A model generated the notes under the pieces. It was not told where the DNA came from and did no database searches. It saw only the letters and a program-made list of their open reading frames with translations. Below, one piece after another: positions 52,292 to 62,158 of a stretch of DNA of 64,000 bases (the stretch's first letter is position 1; the number at the start of each line of letters is the position of its first letter). A program made the position numbers and the translations under genes. Source of the DNA: Chryseobacterium aurantiacum (GTDB lineage Bacteria; Bacteroidota; Bacteroidia; Flavobacteriales; Weeksellaceae); NCBI RefSeq assembly GCF_003020585.1, contig NZ_PXUE01000002.1, forward strand, positions 310,001-374,000. Reading direction: 5' to 3'.

Positions 52292-52921
52292 TTATGTGAT
52301 GATTAAGCCATATTCTATGGCCAGTTTAATGGCTGAGCTAAGATTAGATGTTTGAAATTTTTCGATAAGATTCTTTCGGTGGCTTTCTACGGTGTGTGGG
52401 CTGATAAAGAGCTTTTCTGCCATTTGATTGGTGGTAAGTCCTTTTGCTGCTTCTGCTAGAATTTCCTTTTCTCTTCTTGTTAATTTCGGAACCTGATTTA
52501 ATCCGTCTGAGGATTTTTTATCCAAAATAAGCTTGGTTTGTGAGCATAGGAATTGTTTACCAATATAGACGGTATTAATTCCCTCCAGAATTTCGGAAAC
52601 AGAAGCGTTTTTCTGAATGTATCCCAAGGCGCCCTCAGACAATGTACTATTAATGACCGGCAGCTCGTTATGAACGCTAAGCATAATGATCTGGAGGTTT
52701 CCGTACTTTTTCTTTAAAGGTTTTATGAGTTCTATGCTATTGGTATCTACCAAATTAATGTCTAGCAATAAAATATCGATAGCTTGTTTTGCTAAACCTG
52801 CATTCATTTCGGAAACGTTTCTGAAGCAATCTACTACATCTATTGTATCACTATTTCCTAAAATATTCTTCAGTCCCTCCAATAGAAGGGGATGGTCATC
52901 TGTTATGGCTACTTTTATCAT
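52292..52921 (-). CDS. NarL/FixJ-type response regulator
   Basis: 209 residues. Receiver domain (1-120): ITDDHPLLLEG with the acidic pair Asp8-Asp9, phosphate acceptor in LLLDIN (about Asp53), Lys near 104 in GYIQKNAS. LuxR-type HTH at about 145-205: LTRREKEILAEAAKGLTTNQ, MAEKLFISPHTVESHRKNL. It starts 2 bases after the histidine kinase gene, so the pair is translated together. Target genes unknown. Confidence 0.93.
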   Translation of the reverse strand: MIKVAITDDHPLLLEGLKNILGNSDTIDVVDCFRNVSEMNAGLAKQAIDILLLDINLVDTNSIELIKPLKKKYGNLQIIMLSVHNELPVINSTLSEGALGYIQKNASVSEILEGINTVYIGKQFLCSQTKLILDKKSSDGLNQVPKLTRREKEILAEAAKGLTTNQMAEKLFISPHTVESHRKNLIEKFQTSNLSSAIKLAIEYGLIIT

Positions 52922-52923
52922 GT

Positions 52924-55131
52924 TTAATGAATAGGAATTTGAAGTTCTATACTGGTCCCAATATTCAATTCGGAAATGATGTTCATGGTTCCTTTTAAAA
53001 ATTGGACTCTTGATTCTATATTATGAAAACCTGCTATTTTTCTCATGTCTAAGGCTGCATGGTCAAAACCTTTACCATCATCCTCTACTGTTACGTTTAA
53101 GGCGTTTTCTTCTTCACTTATCTGAATAATAATTTCAGAAGCATCGGCATGTTTTATAACGTTATTGACCAACTCCTGAATGATTCTGTAAATCAGCAAT
53201 TGTTTTTCCTGTGATATGGAATTGCTATATTTGATAAACTCAGTATGGATATTTAACGTAGCATTGGACATCCGGGAAGCAAACTCCTGAATGGCTACTT
53301 CTAAACCATATTTCATTAGTAAATCAGGCATTAAATTGTGGGCTACACGTCTCAGCTCTTCTACAGCGCCATCAATCTGGCCAATCGATTTTGAAATTCC
53401 GTCTTGTATGGTTTCAGTTTTATAAGGATCCAAATAAGACAGCTGAAGTTTGGTTCCGGAGAGCAAACCTCCCAGCCCGTCATGAAGATCACGGGCCAAA
53501 CGCCCCCTTTCCTGTTCCTGTCCTTCAAGCAATGCGGTAAGGGTGGATATTTTTAAATTCTGTTTCTCTTTTTCAAGCGCCAAAGCATGCAGTTCATCTC
53601 TTTGCTTCATAGAATGGGCACGCTGTCTGTAAGCGTAAAGCAATAAGACAATCAAAATGATGAAGATAAAAATGAAAATGGCGTAATAGGTATTGATCTT
53701 TTCCTTGTAGGCTAAAAGCTTTTTAATAGTATTGATATCGTTATTTTTCTGCTCTGTTTCCAATTTTGATAAACGAAGCTGCTGTGCTCTTTTTTCGGAT
53801 TCAAGTTCAGAAAACTTTAGGCGTTCCCGCTGATTTTCTTCTACCAGCTTTAAGTTATTATAAACCTGCTCACGTTGTTTCCGAAGGATGTTCATCAAAC
53901 TTATTTGTTGTGCTTTTTTATCACTTTCCAACTGAAGTTTAATATACTTTTGTTCTTGTCGCTCTTTCTCAAACTGCGATTCCAGTCTTTTGGTAATATC
54001 CAGTTTTTCCTGATTATAGACACTTTGATATTTATCTACATAACTTTTATAATAAGCCAGCGCTTCTTTGTAGTTCCCTTGTTCTTCACTAATTCGAGAT
54101 AGAGATTCCAAAATAGACAATTCTATATTCTGATCTCTAACAGGACTTTTTCCAATTTCCATGGAGGCTTTGAGAAAATAAGACTTGGCAAGGTCATAAT
54201 TTTTATTTTGCATGGCCAGCTCAGCCATAATCCCAAATGAGGAAGCAATATGAATAGCCTCACCGGTTTCAAGGCTTACATTATTGGCTAACTGGGCATA
54301 TTGCATGGCCTTATCCCGATCAAAACCGGTATACAGATTGGCTAAATTAATGGCTGCATAGGAAAGACTGCTTTTGTTGAGCATGGCATCCTTACGCTTG
54401 TTGAAAAGCGTAATGGCCTGTAAGTAATATTGCTCTACTTTATTTCTTAAGTCTATATTCGATGGATTTTGATCGTATTTTTGTTCGTATACATAACCCA
54501 TTCGCATATACGCATCGAAAGTAAGATTGGGATCGTTTTGTTTGGATGCCAGCAACAAAAACTGCTTGCTGTATTTTTCTTCCAGTTGGTATTCATTCAG
54601 ATTAGAATAAATGGCAGACAGCTCTTTGGCTACGTTGCCAAACCTTCCGTAGAGTGTAGATGTTGTTGGCGAATTTTCGTAATAGTCAATAGCTTTTAGA
54701 TAAGCAGCAACGGCTTCTGTGGTTTTATTGTTACGCGTTAGAATCCAACCCTTTGCATATTGAAAATAGCCTTTAGCCTCATTACTACTGGTCTTTAAGC
54801 TATATTTCTTTGCTGTCTCCAGACTTCTTAAAGATTCAGTTTCTTTATTGTCCAATCGATAATTCATGGCCTGTACAGCATATAAAATGGTAGCGTATTT
54901 TCCATCTGTTTGTTGTACTGCGGTGCGAATATTGGTTTCTAAAATCTGATAAGATCTGGATTTAAAGCTATGGAAAAATAAGGCTGTAGCGTACTTGGGA
55001 GCCAGATTTAACTGCTCTGTTGTATTGTCTGAAGCATTGTTATATTCTTTCTCTAATTTGCTTAATGCATCTTGTGCATGAGCAAAAAACGGACAAATAA
55101 GTAAAGTAAATATAAATAATAACCTGTACAT
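52924..55131 (-). CDS. TPR-containing sensor histidine kinase (HisKA_3)
   Basis: 735 residues from Met at 55131, which gives a normal signal peptide (FIFTLLICPFFAHA-Q). An upstream in-frame Met at 55185 does not. The periplasmic part is TPR repeats (about 30-380: YGRFGNVAKELSAIYSNLNEYQLEEKY and others). A coiled coil, a membrane helix (YAIFIFIFIILIVLLLYAY, about 478-496) and the dimerisation helix ERGRLARDLHDGLGG with phospho-acceptor His near 550 follow. The ATPase domain has N box ELVNNVIKHA and G box VEDDGKGFD. Classic Bacteroidota TPR kinase working with the regulator behind it. Confidence 0.92.
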   Translation of the reverse strand: MYRLLFIFTLLICPFFAHAQDALSKLEKEYNNASDNTTEQLNLAPKYATALFFHSFKSRSYQILETNIRTAVQQTDGKYATILYAVQAMNYRLDNKETESLRSLETAKKYSLKTSSNEAKGYFQYAKGWILTRNNKTTEAVAAYLKAIDYYENSPTTSTLYGRFGNVAKELSAIYSNLNEYQLEEKYSKQFLLLASKQNDPNLTFDAYMRMGYVYEQKYDQNPSNIDLRNKVEQYYLQAITLFNKRKDAMLNKSSLSYAAINLANLYTGFDRDKAMQYAQLANNVSLETGEAIHIASSFGIMAELAMQNKNYDLAKSYFLKASMEIGKSPVRDQNIELSILESLSRISEEQGNYKEALAYYKSYVDKYQSVYNQEKLDITKRLESQFEKERQEQKYIKLQLESDKKAQQISLMNILRKQREQVYNNLKLVEENQRERLKFSELESEKRAQQLRLSKLETEQKNNDINTIKKLLAYKEKINTYYAIFIFIFIILIVLLLYAYRQRAHSMKQRDELHALALEKEKQNLKISTLTALLEGQEQERGRLARDLHDGLGGLLSGTKLQLSYLDPYKTETIQDGISKSIGQIDGAVEELRRVAHNLMPDLLMKYGLEVAIQEFASRMSNATLNIHTEFIKYSNSISQEKQLLIYRIIQELVNNVIKHADASEIIIQISEEENALNVTVEDDGKGFDHAALDMRKIAGFHNIESRVQFLKGTMNIISELNIGTSIELQIPIH

Positions 55132-55238
55132 CAAACCCTTATCTCTATTAAATTGTATTGAATTAAAGAACGTAAATATAGGCAAAATACCCGCTAATCT
55201 ATTTTGAAAACCCTGCTCTACAGCGAAAGATTTTCTAT

Positions 55239-55535
55239 TTAATTTCCATCCAGATAGATCAATATCTCATTCAGCCATTTCAATACATCATCATTATTTT
55301 CAAAATAAATATTCGAAAGATGAGATATGTATTGATGATCAATCTTATTTTTATCTAGTTCCTTTTTTAATTTTGGTAATTCTAATTTTAATAAATCTAA
55401 GTTCTGTTTCTTTGTTACCTTTTTATAGTTCCCAATCACCTCTTCATAGGTAATATCTTCATAATCTATGTCGCTAAACCAAGCGCAAAGTAATTGGTAT
55501 GTTACAGGAAAATTGACTTGAAAGTTATCCATCAT
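55239..55535 (-). CDS. CdiI-like immunity protein candidate
   Basis: 98 residues, acidic and helical: FPVTYQLLCAWFSDIDYEDI, EVIGNYKKVTKKQNLDLLKL, LPKLKKELDK, DVLKWLNEILIYL. The 'FP.L..LL..Yf..D' opening and length fit the contact-dependent inhibition immunity family CdiI_2. This is a pattern call. It heads a long minus-strand array of immunity-like genes but comes last in transcription. Confidence 0.55.
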   Translation of the reverse strand: MMDNFQVNFPVTYQLLCAWFSDIDYEDITYEEVIGNYKKVTKKQNLDLLKLELPKLKKELDKNKIDHQYISHLSNIYFENNDDVLKWLNEILIYLDGN

Positions 55536-55609
55536 TAATTAATTTTATTAGCCATGGCAAGGCTGTTTTTAAAGCTTAAGAAAATCAAAATACAGACTTT
55601 CCAAGACTT

Positions 55610-55803
55610 TTAATTATTATTTCCTGCACCAAAGCTTCCGATTTTCGATGCTGTATTCCAGATTTGGGATTTATCGAGAAAAGAAATATTTTTATCCACC
55701 AATTTGCCTTTTCAATAGTTAGTTCTTCCAGACTGGTAAGACGTGCTAAACTTTGTAAGGACTCTACCCCATCACTCTGAAAGATAAGTGATCGGGGCTT
55801 TCT
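55610..55803 (-). pseudogene. Frameshifted 3' remnant of a leucine-rich immunity-type gene
   Basis: The minus strand encodes PRSLIFQSDGVESLQSLARL, TSLEELTIEKA, then after a one-base shift NLVDKNISFLDKSQIWNTAS and KIGSFGAGNNN with a stop. The first part looks like leucine-rich repeats. No start codon and two reading frames, so it is decayed. Confidence 0.55.
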
Positions 55804-55828
55804 TTAGCTGTGCTTCCTATTACATGAT

Positions 55829-57046
55829 TTAACAGTTATAATACGCTTTGGGGATTTCAACCGCCCTTTTCGTCCTTTGCTCCAATTGCGCAGCAAACTG
55901 ATCGAAGAAATAGGTATCCTCTGTAAAAACATACAAATAATTTTCTGTTTTAAGATGAACAATAAGATCTGCATACCCTGCTCCTTTTGCGGGAAGAACA
56001 TTCTGAAAGGTAAAATATTTAATGTTTTCAAGATCTAAAATCAATGCAGTATCTATTCCCGCAAATCCGATTTTATTATTAACACGGTCCAGCCAGATAC
56101 CACTTTTTTCTTGCAGCAGTTCTTTTACTTTAAGTGGAATATGTTTAACTCCATCATTATCAATATACTTAACGCTTAACTCTAATTTATTGGGGAATGA
56201 TATTAATTCGGAAATTTCCATCACTTCTTCATATTCTTTATTTTCTAAAAAATACTTGTATTGTCTTTTGTTATAAAAATGAAGCGATGTACTTCCATCA
56301 TCATACCCATATTCCTTATCATAAGTATAGCAAATAGAAGCACTTATACCGTCTACCAAAGCAAATTGCAGGTAACATTGGTCGTCTCTTTCATAACCGT
56401 ACTTATTAATATCAATATCGTCATCAATCCATAGTTCGCGTAGTTTTTTGTAGCTTTTATCGGTATTGGTTTCATCGTACAGATTTACGAAAAACTCCTG
56501 TACAGGGCGATTAGTACTGACATTGTCTGTATATATTTCCAATTGATCAATAAGAATACCTTCTATTCTAACCGGATATTTGAATCTTAAATATTTAGCC
56601 CCGAAGTCGGTAAAATAAGCTTCTACACAACCCAATGCTTCCAATTGTTCATAGGTAGTATCCCAGGAAATCATCTGTTTGGGCTCTGCATATACTTCAT
56701 AGCCAATATCACCATCATTCAGATACTCGTTCAGGATTTTATAATTCTGAGGCATTTTTTTTGCCCAAATTTTCACTTTATCATCTTCTTTTCTGGCCTT
56801 ACGTACGGCAAAAAAAGTTTCGTCATCAAAATGAAAACGATCCGATAGTTCGTGATATACTTCCTCAAAACCATGCAGTTCAGTAGAGATATAGTGTTGA
56901 TGATCTGTAAAAATAAACAGAAAGGGTACGTCTCCTAAAATCTGTACATAAGCATATTTTAGTGCATTAATATTTGTATTTTCAATGTTACCATGATCTT
57001 TATAAAAAAGCGTATTTCCGTCTATCCAGGTTTCTTTATTCTCCAT
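55829..57046 (-). CDS. Hypothetical protein in the immunity array
   Basis: 405 residues, acidic, no signal or membrane part. It begins ENKETWIDGNTLFYKDHGNI, then ALKYAYVQILGDVPFLFIFTDHQHYI, and ends with a second domain having IGFAGIDTALILDLENIKYF. The two ends look like the same beta-rich fold (both 'LxLxxIKYxxFQxVLP... YLYVFTEDTYF'), so it may be an internal duplication. Gene position and acidity suggest an immunity protein. No family recognised. Confidence 0.6.
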   Translation of the reverse strand: MENKETWIDGNTLFYKDHGNIENTNINALKYAYVQILGDVPFLFIFTDHQHYISTELHGFEEVYHELSDRFHFDDETFFAVRKARKEDDKVKIWAKKMPQNYKILNEYLNDGDIGYEVYAEPKQMISWDTTYEQLEALGCVEAYFTDFGAKYLRFKYPVRIEGILIDQLEIYTDNVSTNRPVQEFFVNLYDETNTDKSYKKLRELWIDDDIDINKYGYERDDQCYLQFALVDGISASICYTYDKEYGYDDGSTSLHFYNKRQYKYFLENKEYEEVMEISELISFPNKLELSVKYIDNDGVKHIPLKVKELLQEKSGIWLDRVNNKIGFAGIDTALILDLENIKYFTFQNVLPAKGAGYADLIVHLKTENYLYVFTEDTYFFDQFAAQLEQRTKRAVEIPKAYYNC

Positions 57047-57092
57047 TTACTATTTCTCTTATATATTTTGCAAAGTTGAATTTTCTTTCAGA

Positions 57093-57857
57093 TTAAGTGT
57101 ATTCTAAACAAATTACAGCCTTTTTAATCTCTTTGTCATAAAATAAAAACACTTGGTCTGCCGAATTTTGTTGAAAATCATAGCCTTCCAGACATGCAAT
57201 ATAATCCATCAGGGTTCCATCGGTTTTAAAGGGTTTTTCAATGAGGTTTTCACCTCCGAAATTGCATTCTTCTAAGGGGAGCGCATTGATATTAAGTTCT
57301 TCAAAAATACCGAAAATCTTATTTTGTAACCGTTCCTCTGCATATTCTGAGTATTTGTCTTCTTCCAAATCTTCAACGCTAAGCTTACGCAAACGCTCTA
57401 AACGGCGAATGTCGTAGACTTCTAAACCCGGCCGATTGAAATCTTTATCATAAAGTTTATTATGTTTTTGGTAGTATTCCTTCTTTAATTGATACATCGC
57501 ATCATTCATATTGTATTCAATTTCCAAATCTGAATAATTGTTTCCATAATCTTGCGGAGAAATAACGGTGTGTGCTGAAAAATAGTTCCAATCTGCATCA
57601 AATTTGTATTTGCCGTCTATAACATCAAAGCCAAACATATCGGCTTTGGTAAATTGTGTGTGATATTCCGGCTTATCTTCCCCGACACAACCGTCATAAA
57701 TTTCCTTTACAGAAACAATATGCAGCCATTGATCTTCTGATGGATCAATCATCTTTAAATTAATTGAACAAATCGGAAGAAAATATTTTTTATGATTTTC
57801 AATGTCATCATAAAATACGGCTTCATAAGCAGGGAATATTCTTATTAAATCTGTCAT
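57093..57857 (-). CDS. Hypothetical protein in the immunity array
   Basis: 254 residues, strongly acidic and soluble: MTDLIRIFPAYEAVFYDDIE, SEDQWLHIVSVKEIYDGCVG, FKTDGTLMDYIACLEGYDFQ, VFLFYDKEIKKAVICLEYT. Mixed alpha/beta. No known motif. It lies 46 bases upstream of the 405-residue gene's start in the same direction. Confidence 0.6.
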   Translation of the reverse strand: MTDLIRIFPAYEAVFYDDIENHKKYFLPICSINLKMIDPSEDQWLHIVSVKEIYDGCVGEDKPEYHTQFTKADMFGFDVIDGKYKFDADWNYFSAHTVISPQDYGNNYSDLEIEYNMNDAMYQLKKEYYQKHNKLYDKDFNRPGLEVYDIRRLERLRKLSVEDLEEDKYSEYAEERLQNKIFGIFEELNINALPLEECNFGGENLIEKPFKTDGTLMDYIACLEGYDFQQNSADQVFLFYDKEIKKAVICLEYT

Positions 57858-57899
57858 TCTATTTTCTTTTAAATTTTAACTGAAGTGTATTTATTCCAT

Positions 57900-58370
57900 C
57901 TAGCTTAACAAATCATCAAGTACATTTACTTCGTCCCAATTTTGGTCTGTAAGCATGAGAGAAATATCAACTTGTGATTGAGCCTGGTTATACTTGTTAA
58001 GTTCATTTTCTTGAAATGCAGTCAAATCCTGCAAATAATTGGGATCTTTTATAATGAGCGTATTCTTATTATAAAAAACTACATATCCTATTATTTCTTT
58101 CTGAGTATTCATTTGATGAGATAAAAAATCTACATAGTCTACAACAGAGGAAATGTTATAAAAATCAACTGGAAAATTAACTTTTTGTTTTGCTATCTGT
58201 ACTCCCTCTTCACTATGAATAGTAAGAATGGATATAATATCAGGGGCAGCACTCATCATAGCCCAATCAGGCATAGCATATGTAAATTTATCAGAATAGT
58301 GATTCTCAATTTTTTGTTTTATTTTCAGAATAACTTTATGGTGGTTAAATCCCTCTCTTATATCTTTCAT
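57900..58370 (-). CDS. Hypothetical protein in the immunity array
   Basis: 156 residues, soluble. Two parts: a helical start (FNHHKVILKIKQKIENHYSD), then a domain ISILTIHSEEGVQIAKQKVNF and IIGYVVFYNKNTLIIKDPNY. Unrecognised. It is framed by a lipoprotein gene and the 254-residue gene in the same orientation. Confidence 0.58.
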   Translation of the reverse strand: MKDIREGFNHHKVILKIKQKIENHYSDKFTYAMPDWAMMSAAPDIISILTIHSEEGVQIAKQKVNFPVDFYNISSVVDYVDFLSHQMNTQKEIIGYVVFYNKNTLIIKDPNYLQDLTAFQENELNKYNQAQSQVDISLMLTDQNWDEVNVLDDLLS

Positions 58371-58403
58371 ATCATACTGAAATTTGACATTTGAAACGTC
58401 ATT

Positions 58404-58859
58404 TTATTTTCTTACTAATTGTAATTTCTCTTTTTCTTTTACAAGATTAAAAAACATCTCTTTTGATGGTTTAAAAATTTGGGTAGGTACATCACAGAAT
58501 TCAGATTTTCTAATACTATCTACTTCCATTTTTATCTGGTTGGCTTCCGTAAAATAATATCTGCCATATACCTCTGTGAAGCAATCGTTTCCACATTGCC
58601 ATGCGTCATAACTTTTGAATTTTTCTTCATCCAAAAAATTTACAGCATGAAAGTTGAAAATAATAGCATTATCTATTCTCTTGGATAAATCATAGGTTTT
58701 CTCGCCATCTGGGGTCATAAGTCCACCACTATCAACAATCCAGTTGGTGTTTTTCAGATAATTCTGGAAATTTGTTTTTTTTCTTTCCGGATTTTTACAA
58801 CTGAAGAGGATAATCAACAAGACACTCAAAAACGGGAGGACAAAATTCTTTTTCATCAT
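58404..58859 (-). CDS. Lipoprotein of unknown function
   Basis: About 152 residues from the Met at 58859, which starts a normal lipoprotein signal (MMKKNFVLPFLSVLLIILFSC). The longer frame to 58907 adds 16 residues without signal character and overlaps the previous gene. After the lipid cysteine comes KNPERKKTNFQNYLKNTNWI, then a lipocalin-like pattern (TNWIVDSGGLMTPDGEKTYDLSK, RYYFTEANQIKMEVDSIRKS). The fold idea is tentative. Confidence 0.65.
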   Translation of the reverse strand: MMKKNFVLPFLSVLLIILFSCKNPERKKTNFQNYLKNTNWIVDSGGLMTPDGEKTYDLSKRIDNAIIFNFHAVNFLDEEKFKSYDAWQCGNDCFTEVYGRYYFTEANQIKMEVDSIRKSEFCDVPTQIFKPSKEMFFNLVKEKEKLQLVRK

Positions 58860-58890
58860 TGTGTTTTTTATAATTATTGAGTCAACTACT

Positions 58891-59592
58891 CTATTTCCAA
58901 TAATCAAATTTTGTATTTAATTTTTCAAAAGCAATTTCCTGCTTAATGAGTTTCTCAAATTCATCAAAAGTTAATAGACCATTCCTTTTGAACTCGCTAC
59001 CATTATTTTTGTAGGTATATTCAAAAATATCACGTTGGTGAACATTCTCCAGAATTTCAGCATGTTCGGGTGTTAAATATTTACGGTGTGTCTTCAGCTG
59101 ATTATCCAGATTTTGTTTGATTTTCTCTTCAGAATCCTCATAGAACATTGAATATTCATCTATTTCTGTTAAAGATTCCAAAAGCTGTCTAAAGATAAAG
59201 TCCTGAAGGTTTTTTGCTACAATTTCAGCGTCTGAGTCGTGCCGAAAAAAGGTAATGGGAACTTCTCCATTCACCTGCTTATCCAATTGAAAAACATACA
59301 TATCACCCGCTCCATTGCTTGCAAAAGGAACCATTCGGTATTTGGGGTCGATGTCGTAGACCTCATGATGAATAATTTCCCTGATTCCTTCACGAAAAGA
59401 GATGGGTTCCCAAATTTCGATATCGTTTCCAAATAAAAGCAAAGGAGGATTTTCCTTTAACGTAGAAAAAAGAACATCAGTATTCCAGCCTATATCGTCA
59501 ATGATCATCCCGTCATCGTATAATTGTTTATACAGCTCAGGGTAAGTAAAATTAAATTCCTTTTCTAAGTCTTGTAAAGTATTCATAGGCAT
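58891..59592 (-). CDS. SMI1/KNR4 (SUKH) family immunity protein
   Basis: 233 residues. SUKH signatures: LEKEFNFTYPELYKQLYDDG at the start, EPISFREGIREII, MVPFASNGAGDMYVFQLD (the 'FaxdGxGDxy' loop) and VPITFFRHDSDAEIVAKNLQ (about 5-150). A helical tail follows (about 150-233). SUKH proteins protect against polymorphic nuclease and other toxins. It is one of two SUKH genes in the array. Confidence 0.8.
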   Translation of the reverse strand: MPMNTLQDLEKEFNFTYPELYKQLYDDGMIIDDIGWNTDVLFSTLKENPPLLLFGNDIEIWEPISFREGIREIIHHEVYDIDPKYRMVPFASNGAGDMYVFQLDKQVNGEVPITFFRHDSDAEIVAKNLQDFIFRQLLESLTEIDEYSMFYEDSEEKIKQNLDNQLKTHRKYLTPEHAEILENVHQRDIFEYTYKNNGSEFKRNGLLTFDEFEKLIKQEIAFEKLNTKFDYWK

Positions 59593-59642
59593 GTTTTAAC
59601 CCGATTTTCTAAATATTTCCGGTATTTCTCAGACATTTATCG

Positions 59643-60404
59643 TTAAATAATATTTTTAAAGTGGTCAGCCAATACCGGATTGATGATAGAAAAGCTTTGT
59701 TGTAATGCTTTCTGAAGGGCAATGGTAACCAGATATTTCTCCTGAATACGATCTAATTTTTGCAGAACAAAACAAAGTTGTAACCATTGATCAAAATGAA
59801 TATTCATTTTTTTTGTAACGAATTCATCACCTAATCTTTCATAATAAATAATGTTTTGCTCCCTATCAAACGTCCAATAATCTTCGCCTGTGCTTGTTGC
59901 AAAAATCCATTCATCTGTTTTTTCTCTATATAAATTGATCTTCAATGCTTCTTCTACATTCAATAGTTTTGATTCTATAGAAATAACTTGTGTATCAAGA
60001 GTTGAAATCATCTCTACATACAAATCAGGCACCCACACCGGGAAATATTCGGCTGCCATGGTAGAATATTCTTGTCTTGAAAGCTGATTTTCAATTTTTT
60101 CAACAGGCAAAACTTCTACGTCAAAATTATTGACCGTTTGATTTTCTTCTTTAATTTTTTCATAACAAACACCACATACAACTTTAAAATCGCATATCTC
60201 TTCCCATTGCTCTCTTTCTATTTCAGATTGATTCATGAATTGCCAACGCTCATGACAATCATTGCACCAGGCATCGGGTTTCCTTTGGTCTTCAACTTCT
60301 TCTTCATTGAAGCCTAAATTCTTTCCATTGGTCTTAAGATGTCCGCAAACCACTCCAAATGTTTGTAAATTATGGTTGGTACAATCTATTAATTTCATAT
60401 TCAT
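59643..60404 (-). CDS. Zinc-ribbon hypothetical protein
   Basis: 253 residues. N-terminal cysteine pattern: CTNHNLQTFGVVCGHL, WCNDCHERW, VCGVCYEKI (about 8-83), likely one or two zinc knuckles. The rest has VPDLYVEMISTLDTQVISIE and DRIQEKYLVTIALQKALQQS. Such CxxC-headed proteins of this length occur beside immunity genes in Bacteroidota, but I know no function. The start could be Met1 or Met3. Confidence 0.65.
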   Translation of the reverse strand: MNMKLIDCTNHNLQTFGVVCGHLKTNGKNLGFNEEEVEDQRKPDAWCNDCHERWQFMNQSEIEREQWEEICDFKVVCGVCYEKIKEENQTVNNFDVEVLPVEKIENQLSRQEYSTMAAEYFPVWVPDLYVEMISTLDTQVISIESKLLNVEEALKINLYREKTDEWIFATSTGEDYWTFDREQNIIYYERLGDEFVTKKMNIHFDQWLQLCFVLQKLDRIQEKYLVTIALQKALQQSFSIINPVLADHFKNII

Positions 60405-60494
60405 ATAAAAATGGATATTTTTAAAGTAAAATACATTTGATTTCCGCTTTGTTGAATTTTGTTTTCAAATTAATCTGCAGAAAGTACTCCGTTT

Positions 60495-61343
60495 TTAAAT
60501 GTATAAGCTATCCAATAGCTCTTTTACTTTCGTATTATCTTTATTATTAATGGCTAGTGCACTGTTTTTTTCTACAATCGGTTCTCCCGGTATACTTATG
60601 TAAAAAGCCATCTTTTCAACTTCATTGCCATATTTTTTCACAAGTTCATGCTTGGCCCTACACATGGCATCTGTAAATAACTGTAGATTTTTTTGACGTT
60701 CCGGAGCATAATCAAAACCTTGCTTAAATAATGGTGCAATATTATTCCAATAATGCTTCAAAAGCTGTTCAATAAAACTGCTTACTCCCTCTTTCACATC
60801 GCCATCTCCTACACCCCAGCACCATTCCGGAGCGTCCCATTCTTTATTTTTATGAAGTTTCTTTAGACTTTCTTTTGTAGAAACTACCGAATAAGCAGTT
60901 ATGCAATCATCATCCAATACCAAAGCAAAGGCATAAATATTTTGTTTTTTCTTGGTTAAAAGCTGATAGAGACAATTAAAATCATTAATTATAGAATAAG
61001 TAAGTGTTGATAAATTCTCTTCATGCCAATTTTCAAAATTTGATGAAAGGGACGGAATTTCTTTATCTTCCGGAGACCAATATTGATTCCTGCTACATGC
61101 TTCATCCTCACCTATCGTAAGTGAAAATTTGGAAGATAATAAACTTTTGATTTGTGCCAGTGTCTGATTTACTTTTTCGTTAACAATATAATCACTGAGG
61201 GTCTTATCATATTTCTGGATATCCTTTTCTTCTGCAAAATGACTTTTTATTTTGTCGAATGAAACGACAATCCGGTCAAGCTCAACAATTATTTTTACAG
61301 CCTCTTCTTCAGTAAGATTTATCTTATTATTGTTTTTACTCAT
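60495..61343 (-). CDS. DUF4303-like immunity protein candidate
   Basis: 282 residues, acidic. The centre matches the DUF4303 pattern: NIYAFALVLDDDCITAYSVV followed by STKESLKKL, WDAPEWCWGVGD, FIEQLLKHYW and an end VEKMAFYISIPGEPIVEKNS. DUF4303 is listed among immunity proteins of polymorphic toxin systems. The N-terminal 100 residues are helical and variable. Confidence 0.65.
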   Translation of the reverse strand: MSKNNNKINLTEEEAVKIIVELDRIVVSFDKIKSHFAEEKDIQKYDKTLSDYIVNEKVNQTLAQIKSLLSSKFSLTIGEDEACSRNQYWSPEDKEIPSLSSNFENWHEENLSTLTYSIINDFNCLYQLLTKKKQNIYAFALVLDDDCITAYSVVSTKESLKKLHKNKEWDAPEWCWGVGDGDVKEGVSSFIEQLLKHYWNNIAPLFKQGFDYAPERQKNLQLFTDAMCRAKHELVKKYGNEVEKMAFYISIPGEPIVEKNSALAINNKDNTKVKELLDSLYI

Positions 61344-61508
61344 AACTTAATATTTTTCGATAAGAGTGCCCTCATTCCGTTTAAAAATAATTCTAAAATT
61401 AGTCGCAATCTTGAACTCCTGCTTTTGAAACCATACCATAGTTGTAGAGCTTCCTAGAATGGGCATCTTACTTTACGTTCCGAAATACGTATTATCATTT
61501 TCAAGTAT

Positions 61509-62036
61509 TTAGATTTTTGCAAAAAAATTAAAGATTGGTTCGGCTATAAGCTTGGGATTCGTATCTGATATCTCATTGATCCTATCCTCGTACAATTCTA
61601 TTTTTATTAATTTGACATCATCTGGTATTTTGTAGGCCTCATCTTTGGTATAGTTATATCCTTGTACATTAGCACTTTCTTTGCCGGGCATTTTTTTAAT
61701 CTCCACGTAATACCTCAGGGTCATGTAATTTCCATTTTGTTCTCCTTTTTCAAAACGAATTTTTCTTATCTGATGAATGGAATGCCCACTGGAACTGATA
61801 TTTCCCTGGATACGAAATTTGAGCATTTCAGCATTTTTAGAAAGCATAAAAATCATAGGAGCCAGTCGCTCTGTAACTTCTGTACGAGTGGTAAAAATAT
61901 GTGTTGAATCTGTTCCAGGAATTTCTCTGGTAACTTTTTTGGGTTCAGTATAAATGGCAGAAATTTTCAGTTTTTGCACACCGGTTTTACAGCCGGACAA
62001 TGCTAAAAATGAAGTTAAAATTATGAAATATTTCAC
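61509..62036 (-). CDS. Lipoprotein of unknown function
   Basis: 175 residues. Lipobox FLALSGC (Cys near 16). The mature part is one beta-rich domain: LKISAIYTEPKKVTREIPGT, TTRTEVTERLAPMIFMLSKN, QNGNYMTLRYYVEIKKMPGK. No homologue recognised. Located within the immunity array, same strand. Confidence 0.65.
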   Translation of the reverse strand: MKYFIILTSFLALSGCKTGVQKLKISAIYTEPKKVTREIPGTDSTHIFTTRTEVTERLAPMIFMLSKNAEMLKFRIQGNISSSGHSIHQIRKIRFEKGEQNGNYMTLRYYVEIKKMPGKESANVQGYNYTKDEAYKIPDDVKLIKIELYEDRINEISDTNPKLIAEPIFNFFAKI

Positions 62037-62158
62037 CGCTTTACTTTTAAAAATATGTGAGTTAAAAGTAACAAAAGATGCCAGATGAAAATATCCCTGA
62101 AAACGGTGGTTTTTATGGTAAACAGAATTTCAGGGCAGCAACATTATCACCCTTACAT

